From Clostridia bacterium (GTDB lineage Bacteria > Bacillota > Clostridia > Oscillospirales > JAAYXM01): a stretch of DNA of 33,455 bases. Below, piece after piece: positions 6,367 to 16,600 of the stretch. The stretch lies in NCBI GenBank assembly GCA_017559855.1, contig JAFYQP010000038.1, positions 1-33,455 of the forward strand, written 5' to 3'. Below the pieces are notes generated by a model. That model had not been told where the DNA came from. It did no database searches and saw only the letters and a list, made by a program, of their open reading frames with translations. The position numbers and the translations under genes were made by a program. Within the stretch, counting starts at the first letter, position 1. Every line of letters begins with the position of its first letter.

Positions 6367-7416
6367 CATTACAACGGGTTTTATGAGGTCCTTCGGCTTG
6401 TCTTTCATAAGCATCAGAGCGTCTTCCAAATGCTCTAAACCGTTAAATTTGTGAGTTAAAAGAATCGAGGTGTCAAGACGATAGTTTTCAAGCAGGGAAA
6501 CAAGTTTTTCCATACGATGTCTGCCGCCGGGCATAAGACCACCCGCAATGGTTTTGTGCCCCATGCCGCACCCCCATTCAAGTCTCGGAATACGGACGTA
6601 ATCACCTTGTCCAAGATAATTTACATTACCGATGATACCGCCGGGTTTTAACATTTTAACCGCATCAATAAAGGTGTCATTATCACCACCTGCAACGATA
6701 ACCTTATCCACGCCTTTGTTGTGGGTGCGTTCCATAATTTGGTCTAAGACATCGCCGTCACGATAGTTTACTATATCGGTTGCTCCGTATTCCTTTGCAG
6801 CATCGATACAGTTGGGGCGTGAGCCTACCGCATATATTTTACCTGCACCACGAAGAGTTGAGGCGGCAACGGACATAAGACCTACAGGGCCGATTCCTAT
6901 GACGCACACGCTGTCTCCATATTGAACGTCTGCAAGTTCCGCACCGTGAAAACCTGTGGGCACCATATCACTAAGCATAACCGCACTAGCAGGATCTACA
7001 GTATCGGGAAGATGTGCCAAGTTTGCATCCGCCTCGTTTATGTGGAAAAATTCAGCGAAAACGCCGTCTTTGAAATTAGAGAATTTCCATCCGGAAAGCA
7101 TTCCGCCTGAGTGCATGGAATATCCGTTTTGTGCCTCAATCGAGCCCCAATCCGGAGTGATTGCCGGGATGATGACGCGGTCGCCAATTTTGAAATCACG
7201 AACGAGTGTACCGATTTCCACAATCTGCCCTACCGCCTCATGTCCTAAAATCATATTGTGTCGCTCACCAAGCGCACCCTCCCATACCGTGTGAATATCG
7301 GAAGTGCAAGGGGAGAGTGCAATGGGGCGTACTATTGCGTCTAACGGGCCACATTTCGGACGCTCCTTTTCAATCCAACCAACCTTGCCAATGCCGAGCA
7401 TAGCGTAACCTTTCAT
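6361..7416 (-). CDS. adh: NADP-dependent isopropanol (secondary alcohol) dehydrogenase, zinc type
   Basis: Exactly 351 residues, as in the Clostridium beijerinckii and Thermoanaerobacter brockii enzymes, which it resembles along its length (MKGYAMLGIGKVGWIEKERP; SPCTSDIHTV; MILGHEAVG). Catalytic zinc ligands C37, H59 and E60 are present, as is a SDM motif at the D150 position. The cofactor site IGIGPVGL and then VGSRP and NYRDGD match the residues that select NADPH (Ser199, Arg200, Tyr218 in the model enzymes). It interconverts secondary alcohols and ketones (isopropanol/acetone, 2-butanol/butanone) and can reoxidise NADPH in fermentation. AAAGGATG precedes the ATG by about nine bases. It appears monocistronic, divergent from a small membrane-protein gene. 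Confidence 0.93.
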   Translation of the reverse strand: MKGYAMLGIGKVGWIEKERPKCGPLDAIVRPIALSPCTSDIHTVWEGALGERHNMILGHEAVGQIVEIGTLVRDFKIGDRVIIPAITPDWGSIEAQNGYSMHSGGMLSGWKFSNFKDGVFAEFFHINEADANLAHLPDTVDPASAVMLSDMVPTGFHGAELADVQYGDSVCVIGIGPVGLMSVAASTLRGAGKIYAVGSRPNCIDAAKEYGATDIVNYRDGDVLDQIMERTHNKGVDKVIVAGGDNDTFIDAVKMLKPGGIIGNVNYLGQGDYVRIPRLEWGCGMGHKTIAGGLMPGGRHRMEKLVSLLENYRLDTSILLTHKFNGLEHLEDALMLMKDKPKDLIKPVVMI

Positions 7417-7466
7417 ACAAACACATCCTTTTACTGAAATATAACAATATGATTATCAAAGGATAA

Positions 7467-7495
7467 TTGAAAAATACATAATTGTGTGATAAAAT
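7467..7495 (+). promoter_or_regulatory. Sigma-A promoter of the small membrane-protein gene
   Basis: TTGAAA (7467-7472), 17 bases, TAAAAT (7490-7495), followed 23 bases later by the ATG at 7519. Close to consensus. Confidence 0.75.
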
Positions 7496-7518
7496 CATTC
7501 GTGAGAGGAAGTGAGTGT

Positions 7519-7707
7519 ATGAAAAAGATTTTGGGAAATCCGATAATTGTATTTTTCTTTTTAATTGTGTTTGCACCTATTGGAATACTGCTTATGTGTA
7601 CTTGTACCGATTGGTCAAGAAGTATGAAAGCCGCTCTTGCAATTATTTTCGGCGTAGGCTTTATGGTCTCATTCGGGCTTACTGCAAGCGGGTTTGACGT
7701 AATGTAA
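7519..7707 (+). CDS. Small two-span membrane protein of unknown function
   Basis: A 62-residue protein starting at ATG 7519, nine bases after GAGAGGA; the longer frame from 7486 would start within the promoter and lacks a ribosome binding site. Two hydrophobic segments (about residues 5-24 and 32-55) are joined by CTCTDWSRSMK. The arrangement PIGILLM-x-x-x-TDW-x-x-x-K-K recalls a small integral membrane family of clostridia with a PxGxxLMWKYxxW motif, but I cannot name a function. It has its own near-consensus promoter and a strong terminator, so it is a genuine single-gene unit between two minus-strand genes. Confidence 0.7.
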   Translation: MKKILGNPIIVFFFLIVFAPIGILLMCTCTDWSRSMKAALAIIFGVGFMVSFGLTASGFDVM

Positions 7708-7709
7708 AT

Positions 7710-7743
7710 AAAAAAGGTCATTGCTTTAGCAATGACCTTTTTT
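7710..7743. terminator. Bidirectional terminator
   Basis: AAAAAAGGTCATTGC (7710-7724) pairs perfectly with GCAATGACCTTTTTT (7729-7743). It has a T-tract in both directions and ends both the small membrane-protein gene (+) and the hflX-yigZ operon (-). Confidence 0.93.
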
Positions 7744-8373
7744 CTATCTTATTCTTACACCCATAAATTTATCACCCATAGGAATAGGGGAAACGATACC
7801 GTTTGTAAAATCAATTATATCTGCGGTAAACTCTTCAACGGTTTCGGAGGGGACACAAATGTCAAAAAGTACACTTGCTCCAAATTCAGTGCCTTCAATT
7901 ATACCGCCTTTTTCTTCTGTTCTGAGTTTAACCCGTTCTTGCCAATTATACGGTGCTTCAAGCAACATTTGAGTCCATTGCCGCATTACCGAAACGCCCG
8001 CTGCATCCAATGCGATTTTCGCACTGTGTGCATAAGCACGAACCAAACCACCTGCTCCCAGCAGTATTCCGCCGAAATATCGTGTTACAACGCAAAGCAC
8101 GTTTGTTATGCCCTCACGGCGTAAAACCTCAAGAGTTGGCATACCTGCGGTGCCCTGTGGCTCACCATTGTCGGAGTATCTCATAATATTGTTTTCTTTT
8201 ATAATATAGGCGTAAACGTTGTGTGTGGCGTCTCGGTGCTTTTCGTTCATTTCTTTTATGTGAGCAAGTGCCTCTTCCTCGGTTTCAACACGCCATATTG
8301 TACCGATAAAACGGCTTTTTCTTTCAATGAATTCCGCACAGGCATCACTTGCCGGTACATAATATTCGTTCAT
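7744..8373 (-). CDS. yigZ: YigZ/IMPACT family protein (UPF0029)
   Basis: 209 residues with the full two-domain layout. The N-terminal IMPACT domain carries the family signature YSDNGEPQGTAGMP (residues 66-79) and VTRYFGGILLGAGGLVRAYA; the C-terminal DUF1949 domain has a ferredoxin-like fold (about 135-209). The exact biochemical role of bacterial YigZ is not settled; the eukaryotic relative IMPACT controls translation through GCN1 binding. The gene follows hflX with one base between stop and start, so the two are co-transcribed. Confidence 0.92.
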   Translation of the reverse strand: MNEYYVPASDACAEFIERKSRFIGTIWRVETEEEALAHIKEMNEKHRDATHNVYAYIIKENNIMRYSDNGEPQGTAGMPTLEVLRREGITNVLCVVTRYFGGILLGAGGLVRAYAHSAKIALDAAGVSVMRQWTQMLLEAPYNWQERVKLRTEEKGGIIEGTEFGASVLFDICVPSETVEEFTADIIDFTNGIVSPIPMGDKFMGVRIR

Positions 8374-8374
8374 T

Positions 8375-9631
8375 TTAATTCTCCTTGATAATGAATTCTC
8401 GAATACGGCCTAAAATTTTATCGTCACAAACCGTACGCACCAAAATATATTCTGCCTGATAATCGCATTCGTCAACCTGTGCCTCTCTGTGCAGAAGGTC
8501 AACAACAGAAGCATTTGCATAGGGAATGTGCAGCACGACTTTGTGCAGTCCTTTATTCAACTCATCAGCGATTGCATCACGGAGAAGATCAAGGCCATAA
8601 CCTTTTACGGCACTTATGGGGACTATGTTCTCACCGTGGGGAAGGTCATCTCTGTCACGGCAAAGATCGATTTTGTTAAAGACGGTTATAACGGGTTTGT
8701 CGTTTGCACCGAGTTCGGAAATGATTTTATCCACAACCGATACGTGGTCACGCCAATCGGGGTTTGAACAGTCCACAACGTGCAAAAGAAGGTCGGCAAA
8801 AGAAAGTTCCTCAAGGGTTGCCTTGAATGCCTCTACAAGGTAGTGGGGGAGTTTTCTTATAAATCCAACCGTGTCGGAAAGAACAATCTCCAACGTGTCG
8901 GAAACCTCGTATTTTCTAGTCGTGGGATCGAGAGTGTCAAACAATCTGTTCTGTGCAGAAATTTCGGAATCGGTCAAAGTATTTAAAAGTGTAGATTTTC
9001 CTGCATTTGTATATCCGACGATTGCCACGAGCGGGATTTCACGTTTGATACGTGCACGGCGTTGTTCACTCCTGTTTTTGCGAACCTCCGCAAGTTCTTC
9101 TTTGAGTTTTGATATGTGTCTGTGAATGTGGCGTCTGTCGGTTTCAAGTTTCGTTTCACCCGGACCACGAGTGCCGATACCGCCGCCAAGACGTGAGAGT
9201 TCAATGCCTCGGCCGGTAAGCCGGGGAAGGATATATTTATACTGTGCAAGTTCAACCTGCAATTTACCTTCACGTGTCTGGGCACGGTTTGCGAAAATAT
9301 CCAGAATGAGTGTACTTCTGTCAATTACACGAACGCCGATAATATCCTCTAAATTACGAGTTTGTGCCGGTGTTAATTCGTTGTCAAAAACTATAAGGGT
9401 GGCTTCTAAATTCTTTGCAAGTTCACCGATTTCCTCCGCTTTTCCCGTACCTAAAAAAGTCTTCGGTTCGGGTGTCTGACGGTTTTGCACGACTCTTGCA
9501 ACCGTCTCGCCGCCCGCCGTTGAAAAAAGTTCCTCTAACTCGTCAAGGGTTATATCACTCACCGCAAGTTCAGGAGGCAGGGCAGGTGAGTTAAGTCCTA
9601 CCAATATAGCACGTTCACAATTCTTTTCCAT
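8375..9631 (-). CDS. hflX: Ribosome-associated GTPase HflX
   Basis: I chose ATG at 9629-9631 (418 residues) because GAGGTG lies just upstream; an in-frame ATG four codons earlier (9643) has no such site. The N-terminal HflX domain (FLGTGKAEEI, IVFDNELTPAQTRNLE, VIDRSTLILDIFANRAQT) is followed by the helical LSRLGGGIGTRGPGE segment and a coiled coil. The G domain then shows GYTNAGKST, SDTVGFIRKLPH, NKID and SAVKG. HflX splits stalled or hibernating ribosomes under stress. A promoter at 9659-9687 drives it with yigZ downstream. The promoter overlaps that of the divergent YdcF-like gene. Confidence 0.95.
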   Translation of the reverse strand: MEKNCERAILVGLNSPALPPELAVSDITLDELEELFSTAGGETVARVVQNRQTPEPKTFLGTGKAEEIGELAKNLEATLIVFDNELTPAQTRNLEDIIGVRVIDRSTLILDIFANRAQTREGKLQVELAQYKYILPRLTGRGIELSRLGGGIGTRGPGETKLETDRRHIHRHISKLKEELAEVRKNRSEQRRARIKREIPLVAIVGYTNAGKSTLLNTLTDSEISAQNRLFDTLDPTTRKYEVSDTLEIVLSDTVGFIRKLPHYLVEAFKATLEELSFADLLLHVVDCSNPDWRDHVSVVDKIISELGANDKPVITVFNKIDLCRDRDDLPHGENIVPISAVKGYGLDLLRDAIADELNKGLHKVVLHIPYANASVVDLLHREAQVDECDYQAEYILVRTVCDDKILGRIREFIIKEN

Positions 9632-9658
9632 AGTACACCTCATATTGTTTATGAGTCT

Positions 9659-9687
9659 ATTTTACAATTTTTTTTATTGCTTGTAAA
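9659..9687 (-). promoter_or_regulatory. Sigma-A promoter of hflX-yigZ
   Basis: On the minus strand TTTACA (complement of 9682-9687), 17 bases, TAAAAT (complement of 9659-9664). Its -35 element shares bases with the divergent plus-strand promoter. Confidence 0.65.
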
Positions 9688-9696
9688 GCAATAAAA
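9672..9696. repeat. Perfect 11-bp inverted repeat across divergent promoters
   Basis: TTTTATTGCTT (9672-9682), GTA, AAGCAATAAAA (9686-9696). It covers the -35 elements of both the hflX and the YdcF-like promoters. It has no terminator role here because both genes point away from it; an operator is the more natural reading. Confidence 0.55.
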
Positions 9697-9710
9697 TGGT
9701 ATCATATAAA
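9681..9710 (+). promoter_or_regulatory. Probable promoter of the ydcF-like/addBA operon
   Basis: TTGTAA (9681-9686), 18 bases, TATAAA (9705-9710). It lies 36 bases upstream of the ATG at 9746. Confidence 0.55.
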
Positions 9711-9745
9711 AGGTAAAATATAAATACTGAAAGAATGATGTTAAG

Positions 9746-10411
9746 ATGAAGAAAAAGAACATTTTTAAAATAATGATTTGTCTTGTGCTTGTGTGTATTA
9801 TATCCGTTATTTGTGTTGACGGATGGGTGAGAAATGTCGGCGGTGAAAACATAATAAAGCCCTCTTATGCGGAGAAATTAGAGGATGTTGACTGCATTGT
9901 TGTTCTCGGATGCCAGGTAAAAGAAAACGGGAAGCCCAGCGATATGTTGGGCGACAGACTAAAGCGTGGTATTGCGTTATATAAAAACGGTGCCGCACCG
10001 AAAATTATTATGAGCGGCGACCATGGCAGACGGGGATATGACGAGGTAAATGCCATGAAAAAAGCGGCGCTTGATGCGGGAATCCCTTCTAAAGATATTT
10101 TTATGGATCACGCAGGATTTTCCACCTATGAGAGCATATATCGTGCCAAAGAAATATTCAAAGCGGATAAAATCATAGTTGTAACCCACAACTATCATCT
10201 CTATCGTACACTTTATATTGCAAAACAGTTTGGGATAGAGGCATATGGTGTAAATTCCGATTACCGTACATACTTAGGACAGACCAATCGGGAAATAAGA
10301 GAAATCCTTGCAAGATGTAAGGACTTCGTAAAATGTATATTCAAGCCGGAGCCTACCTTTTTGGGAGAAGTTATCCCTGTAAGTGGTGACGGTAATGCTA
10401 CAAATGACTAA
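9746..10411 (+). CDS. YdcF/SanA/ElyC-like membrane-anchored DUF218 protein
   Basis: 221 residues: one N-terminal membrane segment (about 7-25), then a DUF218 domain with CIVVLGCQV (50-58), LGDRLKRG, IIMSGDHG (87-94), STYES and VVTHNYHLYR (145-154). Proteins of this family act in the cell envelope; SanA affects vancomycin sensitivity and ElyC peptidoglycan precursor handling in enteric bacteria. The chemical activity is not established. No strong ribosome binding site precedes the ATG. It is 21 bases upstream of addB and probably shares its transcript, a link I would treat as positional only. Confidence 0.85.
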   Translation: MKKKNIFKIMICLVLVCIISVICVDGWVRNVGGENIIKPSYAEKLEDVDCIVVLGCQVKENGKPSDMLGDRLKRGIALYKNGAAPKIIMSGDHGRRGYDEVNAMKKAALDAGIPSKDIFMDHAGFSTYESIYRAKEIFKADKIIVVTHNYHLYRTLYIAKQFGIEAYGVNSDYRTYLGQTNREIREILARCKDFVKCIFKPEPTFLGEVIPVSGDGNATND

Positions 10412-10432
10412 AGACGAGAGCGAGGGATTTTT

Positions 10433-13400
10433 GTGGTTTCGTTTATCATAGGAAGAGCGGGAAGTGGTAAAACTCACCGCGTTATATCGCAAATTAAGGA
10501 AGCGGAGGGCGAGATTATACTTCTGGTTCCCGAACAGTATTCCCATGCAACAGAACGCATGTTGTGTGAAATTGCAGGCGATGAAATATCTTGCAAGGCG
10601 GAAGTTTTAAGTTTTAAAAGACTTGCCGATAGAATTTTTATGTCCGCCGGCGGATACGCAAACAAGGCCCTTGACAACGGCGGAAGAATGCTTCTTATGC
10701 ACAGAGCCCTTAATCGTGTAGGACGTGAACTCAAAGCACTTTCCAATATGACACTCCGTCCTGAATTTTTACAGGGACTTATTGATATGGTTGAAGAGAT
10801 AAAAACCTGTTCCATAAATTACGAAAAACTTTTCAATACGGGAGACGGCGTACTATCCGATAAGCTGCACGATATAGCGGTTATCGCGGCGGCGTATGAC
10901 GGCGAATTTGAAAACGGGAAACTTGATCCGGCAGACAGGTTGAAACTTGCAACAGAACGGGCAAAGGAATTTGCCTTCTTTAAGGGCAAAAAAATCTGGA
11001 TTGACGGCTATAACGGTTTTTCACAACAAGAACTTGACCTTTTGCGTGTGGCACTTGCACAGTGTGATGAGTGCACCGTGTCGTTATGCTTAAATGATGA
11101 TCCCGATGGGGAAAACGGGGCCTTTTCCGACGCGTGGAATACATACACTGCCATTTCACGTATGGCGGGTGAGAGCACGATTTTACGACTTGATAAAAGC
11201 GTGAGATATAAAAAGACAGCACTTGCATATCTTGAAAAAAACCTATATACCCCTGCTGCAGGAATAGAAGATCACGACGGAATCGAATTGTACACGGCGG
11301 GGAATGTATATAACGAATGTGAAATTGCGGCGGCAAAAATTATTGAACTTGTGCAGGGCGGTGTGCGTTTCCGTGAAATTGCGGTAACCGCACGAAATTT
11401 TGAAGAATACGCAGGTGTGCTTACTTCTGTTTTTCGCAGATACAACATCCCCGTATATGAGAATACAAAACAGACCGTACAGGCACTTTCACCCACGGCA
11501 TTTATTTTAAATGCACTCCGTGTCATTTCCGACGGATTTAAATATGACGACATGGTATCCTACTTAAAAACCGGATTAAGCGGTGTGCGGCGTGGAAATC
11601 TTGATGTTTTGGAGCAGTATTTATATACGTGGCACATTGAGGGTAAAGAGTGGACAAGTGACGAGGAGTTTACCAAAAATCCTTCAGGCAGAAATGAAAC
11701 ACCCAAAGAAGACGATCTTGAAGCACTTGCGTTTTTAAACCGTTTGCGTAAAAAAGTGTGTACCCCGCTTCTCAATTTAAGAGTCAATATAAGACAAAAT
11801 CCCACAGGAAGCGGATACGCAAAGGCGTTGTTCTCATTTTTCGGTGAGACAAAACTTGCCCGTCGCCTTGAGGCAAGAGCCAAACTTTACCGTATGCGTG
11901 GTGATATTTACCGTGCAGAGCAGTATGAAAAAATTTGGCATCTTCTAATATCTGCAATTGAGAATATTTCCGATACTCTGGGAGAAGAACGCTTAAAAAT
12001 TGACGAGTTTATTCGTGTGTTCTCGCTTGTTCTGTCACAATGTGAAATCGGCACCATCCCAACTGCATTGGATAGGGTAAACCTTGTGGGATTTGACAGA
12101 TTGGGTGAGGCACCCGTTAAGTGCGTAATTACTTTAGGCACAGTTGACGGACGCCTTCCCATGTACTCGGCAGGTAAGGGTATACTCAGCGATTCAGAGC
12201 GTGAAAAACTCATAAGCCTCGGAATAAAACTTTCCCGTAATGCGGAAAATCGCTTGAATGAAGAGTTCAGGCTTATTTATGATGCCTTCACCACTGCAAG
12301 TGAGAAACTTATCGTTATCATCCCGCATACCGCACCTGACGGAAGTGAAGCGAGAGATTCTTTTGTAATCAAAAGAATTACAAGTTTGTTCCCCAATATC
12401 CAAAGACAGAATTTTGAAATGCCCGAACTTTATGCAAAAGCACCTTGTTTCGATATGGCGGTATCATCGGGCGAAAGTCCGTGGCAAACCTCGGCAAAGG
12501 AATATTTCAGACACGACGAGGAATATGAAGAAAAAACAATAATTGCGGAAAAGAATGCAAATATACCGCGAGGACCGCTTAAAGACAGCGGAAATATTGA
12601 GGCTCTTTTTGGCAAGAGAATCAGACTCTCTGCAAGTAAAAGTGATTGTTTTAATTCCTGCAGATATCAGTATTTCCTGCGTTACGGTCTTTATTTGAGT
12701 CCCAAACGCCGTGCAACCTTTGATTCTCTCGAGACGGGAACCTTTACCCATGCGATTCTCGAATGTGTTTTAAGAGAAATCAAGGAAAGAGGCGGACACC
12801 GTGCGGTAGACGTTAAGGAGGTTTTTGAAATCTCCGATATGGCAACCGATGCATATATTGAAGAAAAATTAGGCGGCTTTAGGGGAAGAACTGCCCGATT
12901 CCGTGCACAGATCAAGAGGTTAAGAGAAAGTGTTCGAAAGATTGTTTTAAACGTTCACAAAGAACTTCGCGACTCTGTTTTCGAGCCGATTGATTTTGAA
13001 CTTCATTTCGCAGACAAAGACGGAGACCTGCCTGCACTTACCATAAACGGTGATAACTATACCGTTAAATTAGAGGGATACGTTGACAGAGTAGATGCCT
13101 GCAGCGTTGATAACGTGTTTTATGTCCGTGTTGTAGATTATAAAACGAGAAGCAAGGAATTTGACTTGAAAGAAGTTTTGAACGGACTTAATATGCAGAT
13201 GCTTTTATACCTTTTCACATTGTGTGATTTAGGTGAACGACGTTATAACAGAAAACCTGTTGCGGCGGGCGTTCTGTATCTTCCTGCAAATGCACCGATG
13301 TGCAAAATCGATGGTGCGGTAAATGAGGCGGACGTTGAAGCGAAGAATGATGCTTCCGTACAGAGAAAAGGCCTCCTTCTCAAGAAACAGGAACTTTACA

Positions 13401-13681
13401 CAACGGAGAAATATTTGCCCATTTCATACGATAAAAACGGAGAAATCAAGGGCAAATCCCTTGTTGATGCAGATGACTTTGAAAAGATTTCAAGGAGAAT
13501 TAAAAATATTCTTGAAACGATGGGTGATGAACTTACTCGCGGTATGATTGATGCAAACCCCTATTACACATCGCAAAAAACACCTTGCGATTATTGCGAA
13601 ATGAAAAGTATATGTCATTTCGGCGATCGAGAGCAAGATGAATTCAGAGATCTATTCGCTGTAGGATTGGAGGACTGCTGA
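10433..13681 (+). CDS. addB: ATP-dependent deoxyribonuclease subunit B, AddB
   Basis: 1082 residues, slightly shorter than B. subtilis AddB. It starts with GTG, preceded by GAGGG. Walker A is GRAGSGKT (residues 7-14). The C-terminal nuclease shows LEGYVDRVD and VVDYKTR. The Fe-S cluster cysteines are in place: C743 (NSCRYQYF) and C1052, C1055, C1061 (C-x2-C-x5-C), the arrangement known for AddB. With AddA it forms the Chi-regulated helicase-nuclease that processes double-strand breaks for RecA, the Firmicutes counterpart of RecBCD. addA starts one base after the addB stop, so the subunits are made together. Confidence 0.96.
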   Translation: MVSFIIGRAGSGKTHRVISQIKEAEGEIILLVPEQYSHATERMLCEIAGDEISCKAEVLSFKRLADRIFMSAGGYANKALDNGGRMLLMHRALNRVGRELKALSNMTLRPEFLQGLIDMVEEIKTCSINYEKLFNTGDGVLSDKLHDIAVIAAAYDGEFENGKLDPADRLKLATERAKEFAFFKGKKIWIDGYNGFSQQELDLLRVALAQCDECTVSLCLNDDPDGENGAFSDAWNTYTAISRMAGESTILRLDKSVRYKKTALAYLEKNLYTPAAGIEDHDGIELYTAGNVYNECEIAAAKIIELVQGGVRFREIAVTARNFEEYAGVLTSVFRRYNIPVYENTKQTVQALSPTAFILNALRVISDGFKYDDMVSYLKTGLSGVRRGNLDVLEQYLYTWHIEGKEWTSDEEFTKNPSGRNETPKEDDLEALAFLNRLRKKVCTPLLNLRVNIRQNPTGSGYAKALFSFFGETKLARRLEARAKLYRMRGDIYRAEQYEKIWHLLISAIENISDTLGEERLKIDEFIRVFSLVLSQCEIGTIPTALDRVNLVGFDRLGEAPVKCVITLGTVDGRLPMYSAGKGILSDSEREKLISLGIKLSRNAENRLNEEFRLIYDAFTTASEKLIVIIPHTAPDGSEARDSFVIKRITSLFPNIQRQNFEMPELYAKAPCFDMAVSSGESPWQTSAKEYFRHDEEYEEKTIIAEKNANIPRGPLKDSGNIEALFGKRIRLSASKSDCFNSCRYQYFLRYGLYLSPKRRATFDSLETGTFTHAILECVLREIKERGGHRAVDVKEVFEISDMATDAYIEEKLGGFRGRTARFRAQIKRLRESVRKIVLNVHKELRDSVFEPIDFELHFADKDGDLPALTINGDNYTVKLEGYVDRVDACSVDNVFYVRVVDYKTRSKEFDLKEVLNGLNMQMLLYLFTLCDLGERRYNRKPVAAGVLYLPANAPMCKIDGAVNEADVEAKNDASVQRKGLLLKKQELYTTEKYLPISYDKNGEIKGKSLVDADDFEKISRRIKNILETMGDELTRGMIDANPYYTSQKTPCDYCEMKSICHFGDREQDEFRDLFAVGLEDC

Positions 13682-13682
13682 T

Positions 13683-16600
13683 ATGGGTGTTAATTGGACA
13701 CAAGACCAAAGAAAAGCCATTGACAGCCGAAACGGCACATTGCTTGTATCGGCGGCGGCAGGTAGCGGAAAGACCGCAGTACTTGTTGAACGTTTGCTTA
13801 AATTTGTCATTGAGGAAGGCTATGATATCGACAAATTTTTGATGATTACCTTCACAAATGCGGCGGCAAGTGAACTTCGTGCAAAAATTGTGGACGCACT
13901 ATCCGATAAAATTGCGACAAATCCCGAAAATCGTCACCTTGCACGACAGATGAATATCGTTCACCGTGCGAGTATTTCAACCATCCACGCGTATTGTATG
14001 CAGGTTCTACGCTCTCACGGGCATTATCTTGGCATCACCTCGGATTTTAAAATCATAGATGAGGGCGAGGGCGATATACTGCGTCGTCAGGTGCTTGAGG
14101 ATTTGCTTGAAGAGCGTTACGAAAAAGGGGATAGCGACTTTATGCAGATGTGTGCTGCCCTTGCGGGACGACGAGACGATCTGGATATGGCGGAAAATAT
14201 CCTCAAGATACATTCGAAGAGCAGAAGTCACCCGAATCCGAAAAAATGGCTCTCTGACTGCGTTTCCATGTATGAAGAGAATAGCGATATATGGGAGCGG
14301 GAAATTGCCGCATATATAACCGAGTATTGCGGACATCTGGTAAAGAAAATAGATGCGGTCATTGCTGAGATAAAAATTGATCCGGTAATTGATGCGGCAT
14401 ATTCGGGAACATTGGCAAATGACAGACAGTGGCTTTTATCATTTACCGGAGATAAAACCTTTGCGGAACTTTATGAGAGTGCGGGAAAGGTGGATTTTCT
14501 TAATTTAGGTTCAACCAGAGGTTGCGAAAATCCGGAACTTCGTGAATGGGCGAAGGACGAGCGAGGTGCAGTAAAAGACAGATTGTCAAAACTCTGCAGT
14601 AAATATTTATGTAAAAGTCCGGAACGGTTTAGAGAGGAAATTTCTAAACTTGCACCTGTTGTCCGTGAAATTTGCGATATAGTCGGAGAATTAGACGACC
14701 GTTTCACCGCAAAGAAGATAGAGCGTTCCGCTATGGACTACTCGGACTTAGAACACGCCGCGGTAAAACTTTTGGTAGAGAGTTATGATGAAAAAGAGGA
14801 TAGGGTATATCCCACGCCTCTTGCGGTAGAACTGTCTGACGATTTTTGCGAGATAATGGTAGATGAATATCAGGACACAAACTGTATTCAGGATATTATT
14901 TTCCGAGCAATTTCAAAAGATGAGAAGAATATTACGATGGTAGGTGACTTAAAACAGTCAATCTATCGTTTCCGTCTTGCTGATCCGACCATTTTCCTTG
15001 CAAAATATAAGGCGTTTAAAGATTACGATAAGGCACGGGATGGTGAGCCGAGAGTAGTAAATCTCGCAAAAAATTTCCGCTCCCGTGAAGAAGTGCTTGA
15101 TACTTGCAATAAATATTTTAGCCTTACCATGACCGAACGGCTCGGAGAACTTAACTACACAACCCGTGAGTATTTAAATCCGCGGGACGAAATTCCTGAG
15201 AGCACAATGAATTGTGAAAGCGAACTTGTGGTAATCGACCTTGACGAGAAGGGCAGAAATGACGAACTTCCCGGCACACGTGATACCGAGGCAAAATACA
15301 TTGCCGCAAGAATCAAACAGATGCACGAAGAGGGAACTCCTTATGAGGATTTTGTAATTCTTCTCCGCTCACAAGTAGGACGTGCACCCATTTATGAGAA
15401 CGCCCTGCGTGAGTACGGAATTCCTTGCGTTTCAGAAAAGAAAGCGGGAATTTTGGGTACGGTCGAGATAAGTACAATTGTGTCTTTCTTGCAAATTATT
15501 GACAACCCGCTTTGGGATATACCCCTTGTTGCCGTTCTGCGATCACCACTTTTTGCATTTACAGCAGATGACCTCGCTTGTGTTCGACGTTATAAAAGGG
15601 GTGCGTTTTATCATGCCCTTGAAGAATGTGCAAAGAGCGAGAGCGATATATCAGAGCGTGTAAAAGAATTTTTGAAAATACTCTCCGAGTTTCGCGATAT
15701 GGCAAACGAAACCGGTACGGATGAACTTATCTGGCACATACTCGACAGCACCGGTGCACGGGGACTTTTCGGTGCAATGCATGGCGGAGAGTTTAGAATC
15801 GGAAATCTCCATGAGTTTTATAACTATGCCGTTCGTTTTGAAAGTCAGGGATTTAAGGGATTACACGCATTTTTAAATCATATTGCATACATAACCGACA
15901 GAGGCGGGGACATTGCAGGTGACAATACGGAAAGCAGCGGCGGTGCCGTTAAAATTATGTCTATTCACAAGTCGAAAGGTCTTGAATTCCCGATTGTTTT
16001 CCTGGTTGACGGAAATCGGAAGTTTAACGAGAAGGATTTAAGTGAGCAAATCATAGTTCACCCGAAATTCGGACTCGGTCTTAATTTCCGTGATAACGAA
16101 TTGGGTTATGAATGTCCGACTATTGCAAAAAACTGTATTGCACTTCAACTTAAAAACGAAATGAAGAGCGAAGAACTCCGCGTACTTTACGTTGCAATGA
16201 CTCGTGCAAAGGAAAAACTTATCGTTATGTGCACGGAAAGAAACGCGACAAGGAGGTTAAGTCTTGCCGAAAACACGGTGATTGGAGGGGATGTGTCTCC
16301 CATTGACCTTCTTAATTCCGCTAATATTGATATGTGGTTTTTACTGCCTCAGGCGGCGGATAACAGCATCTTTGAAATGAAAATAGTAAAAGATGACGAA
16401 ATTGCACCGCCCGATACGGCGGATGAGTTTATAGGTGATAGTGCGGAATTTGATGAGTGGCGTGTTGAGGAGTTGAAGAGGCGATTTGCTTTTGAGTACC
16501 CGTATGAAAAAGCGGTAAACACCGAAGGTAAACTCACAGCAACCGGCATTGCACACGAGAGCGTTTCCGTCCATCGTCACTTCAAACGCCCAAGATTTAT

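Noticed and set aside
7454-7467. TTATC-AAAG-GATAA as a Rex site before adh
   Set aside because: Only five-base arms and none of the TTGTTAA half-site; chance is likely in an AT-rich spacer.
7431-7721. Minus-strand frame covering the small membrane-protein gene
   Set aside because: Has no promoter or ribosome binding site of its own and begins inside the shared terminator; the plus-strand gene has all three signals.
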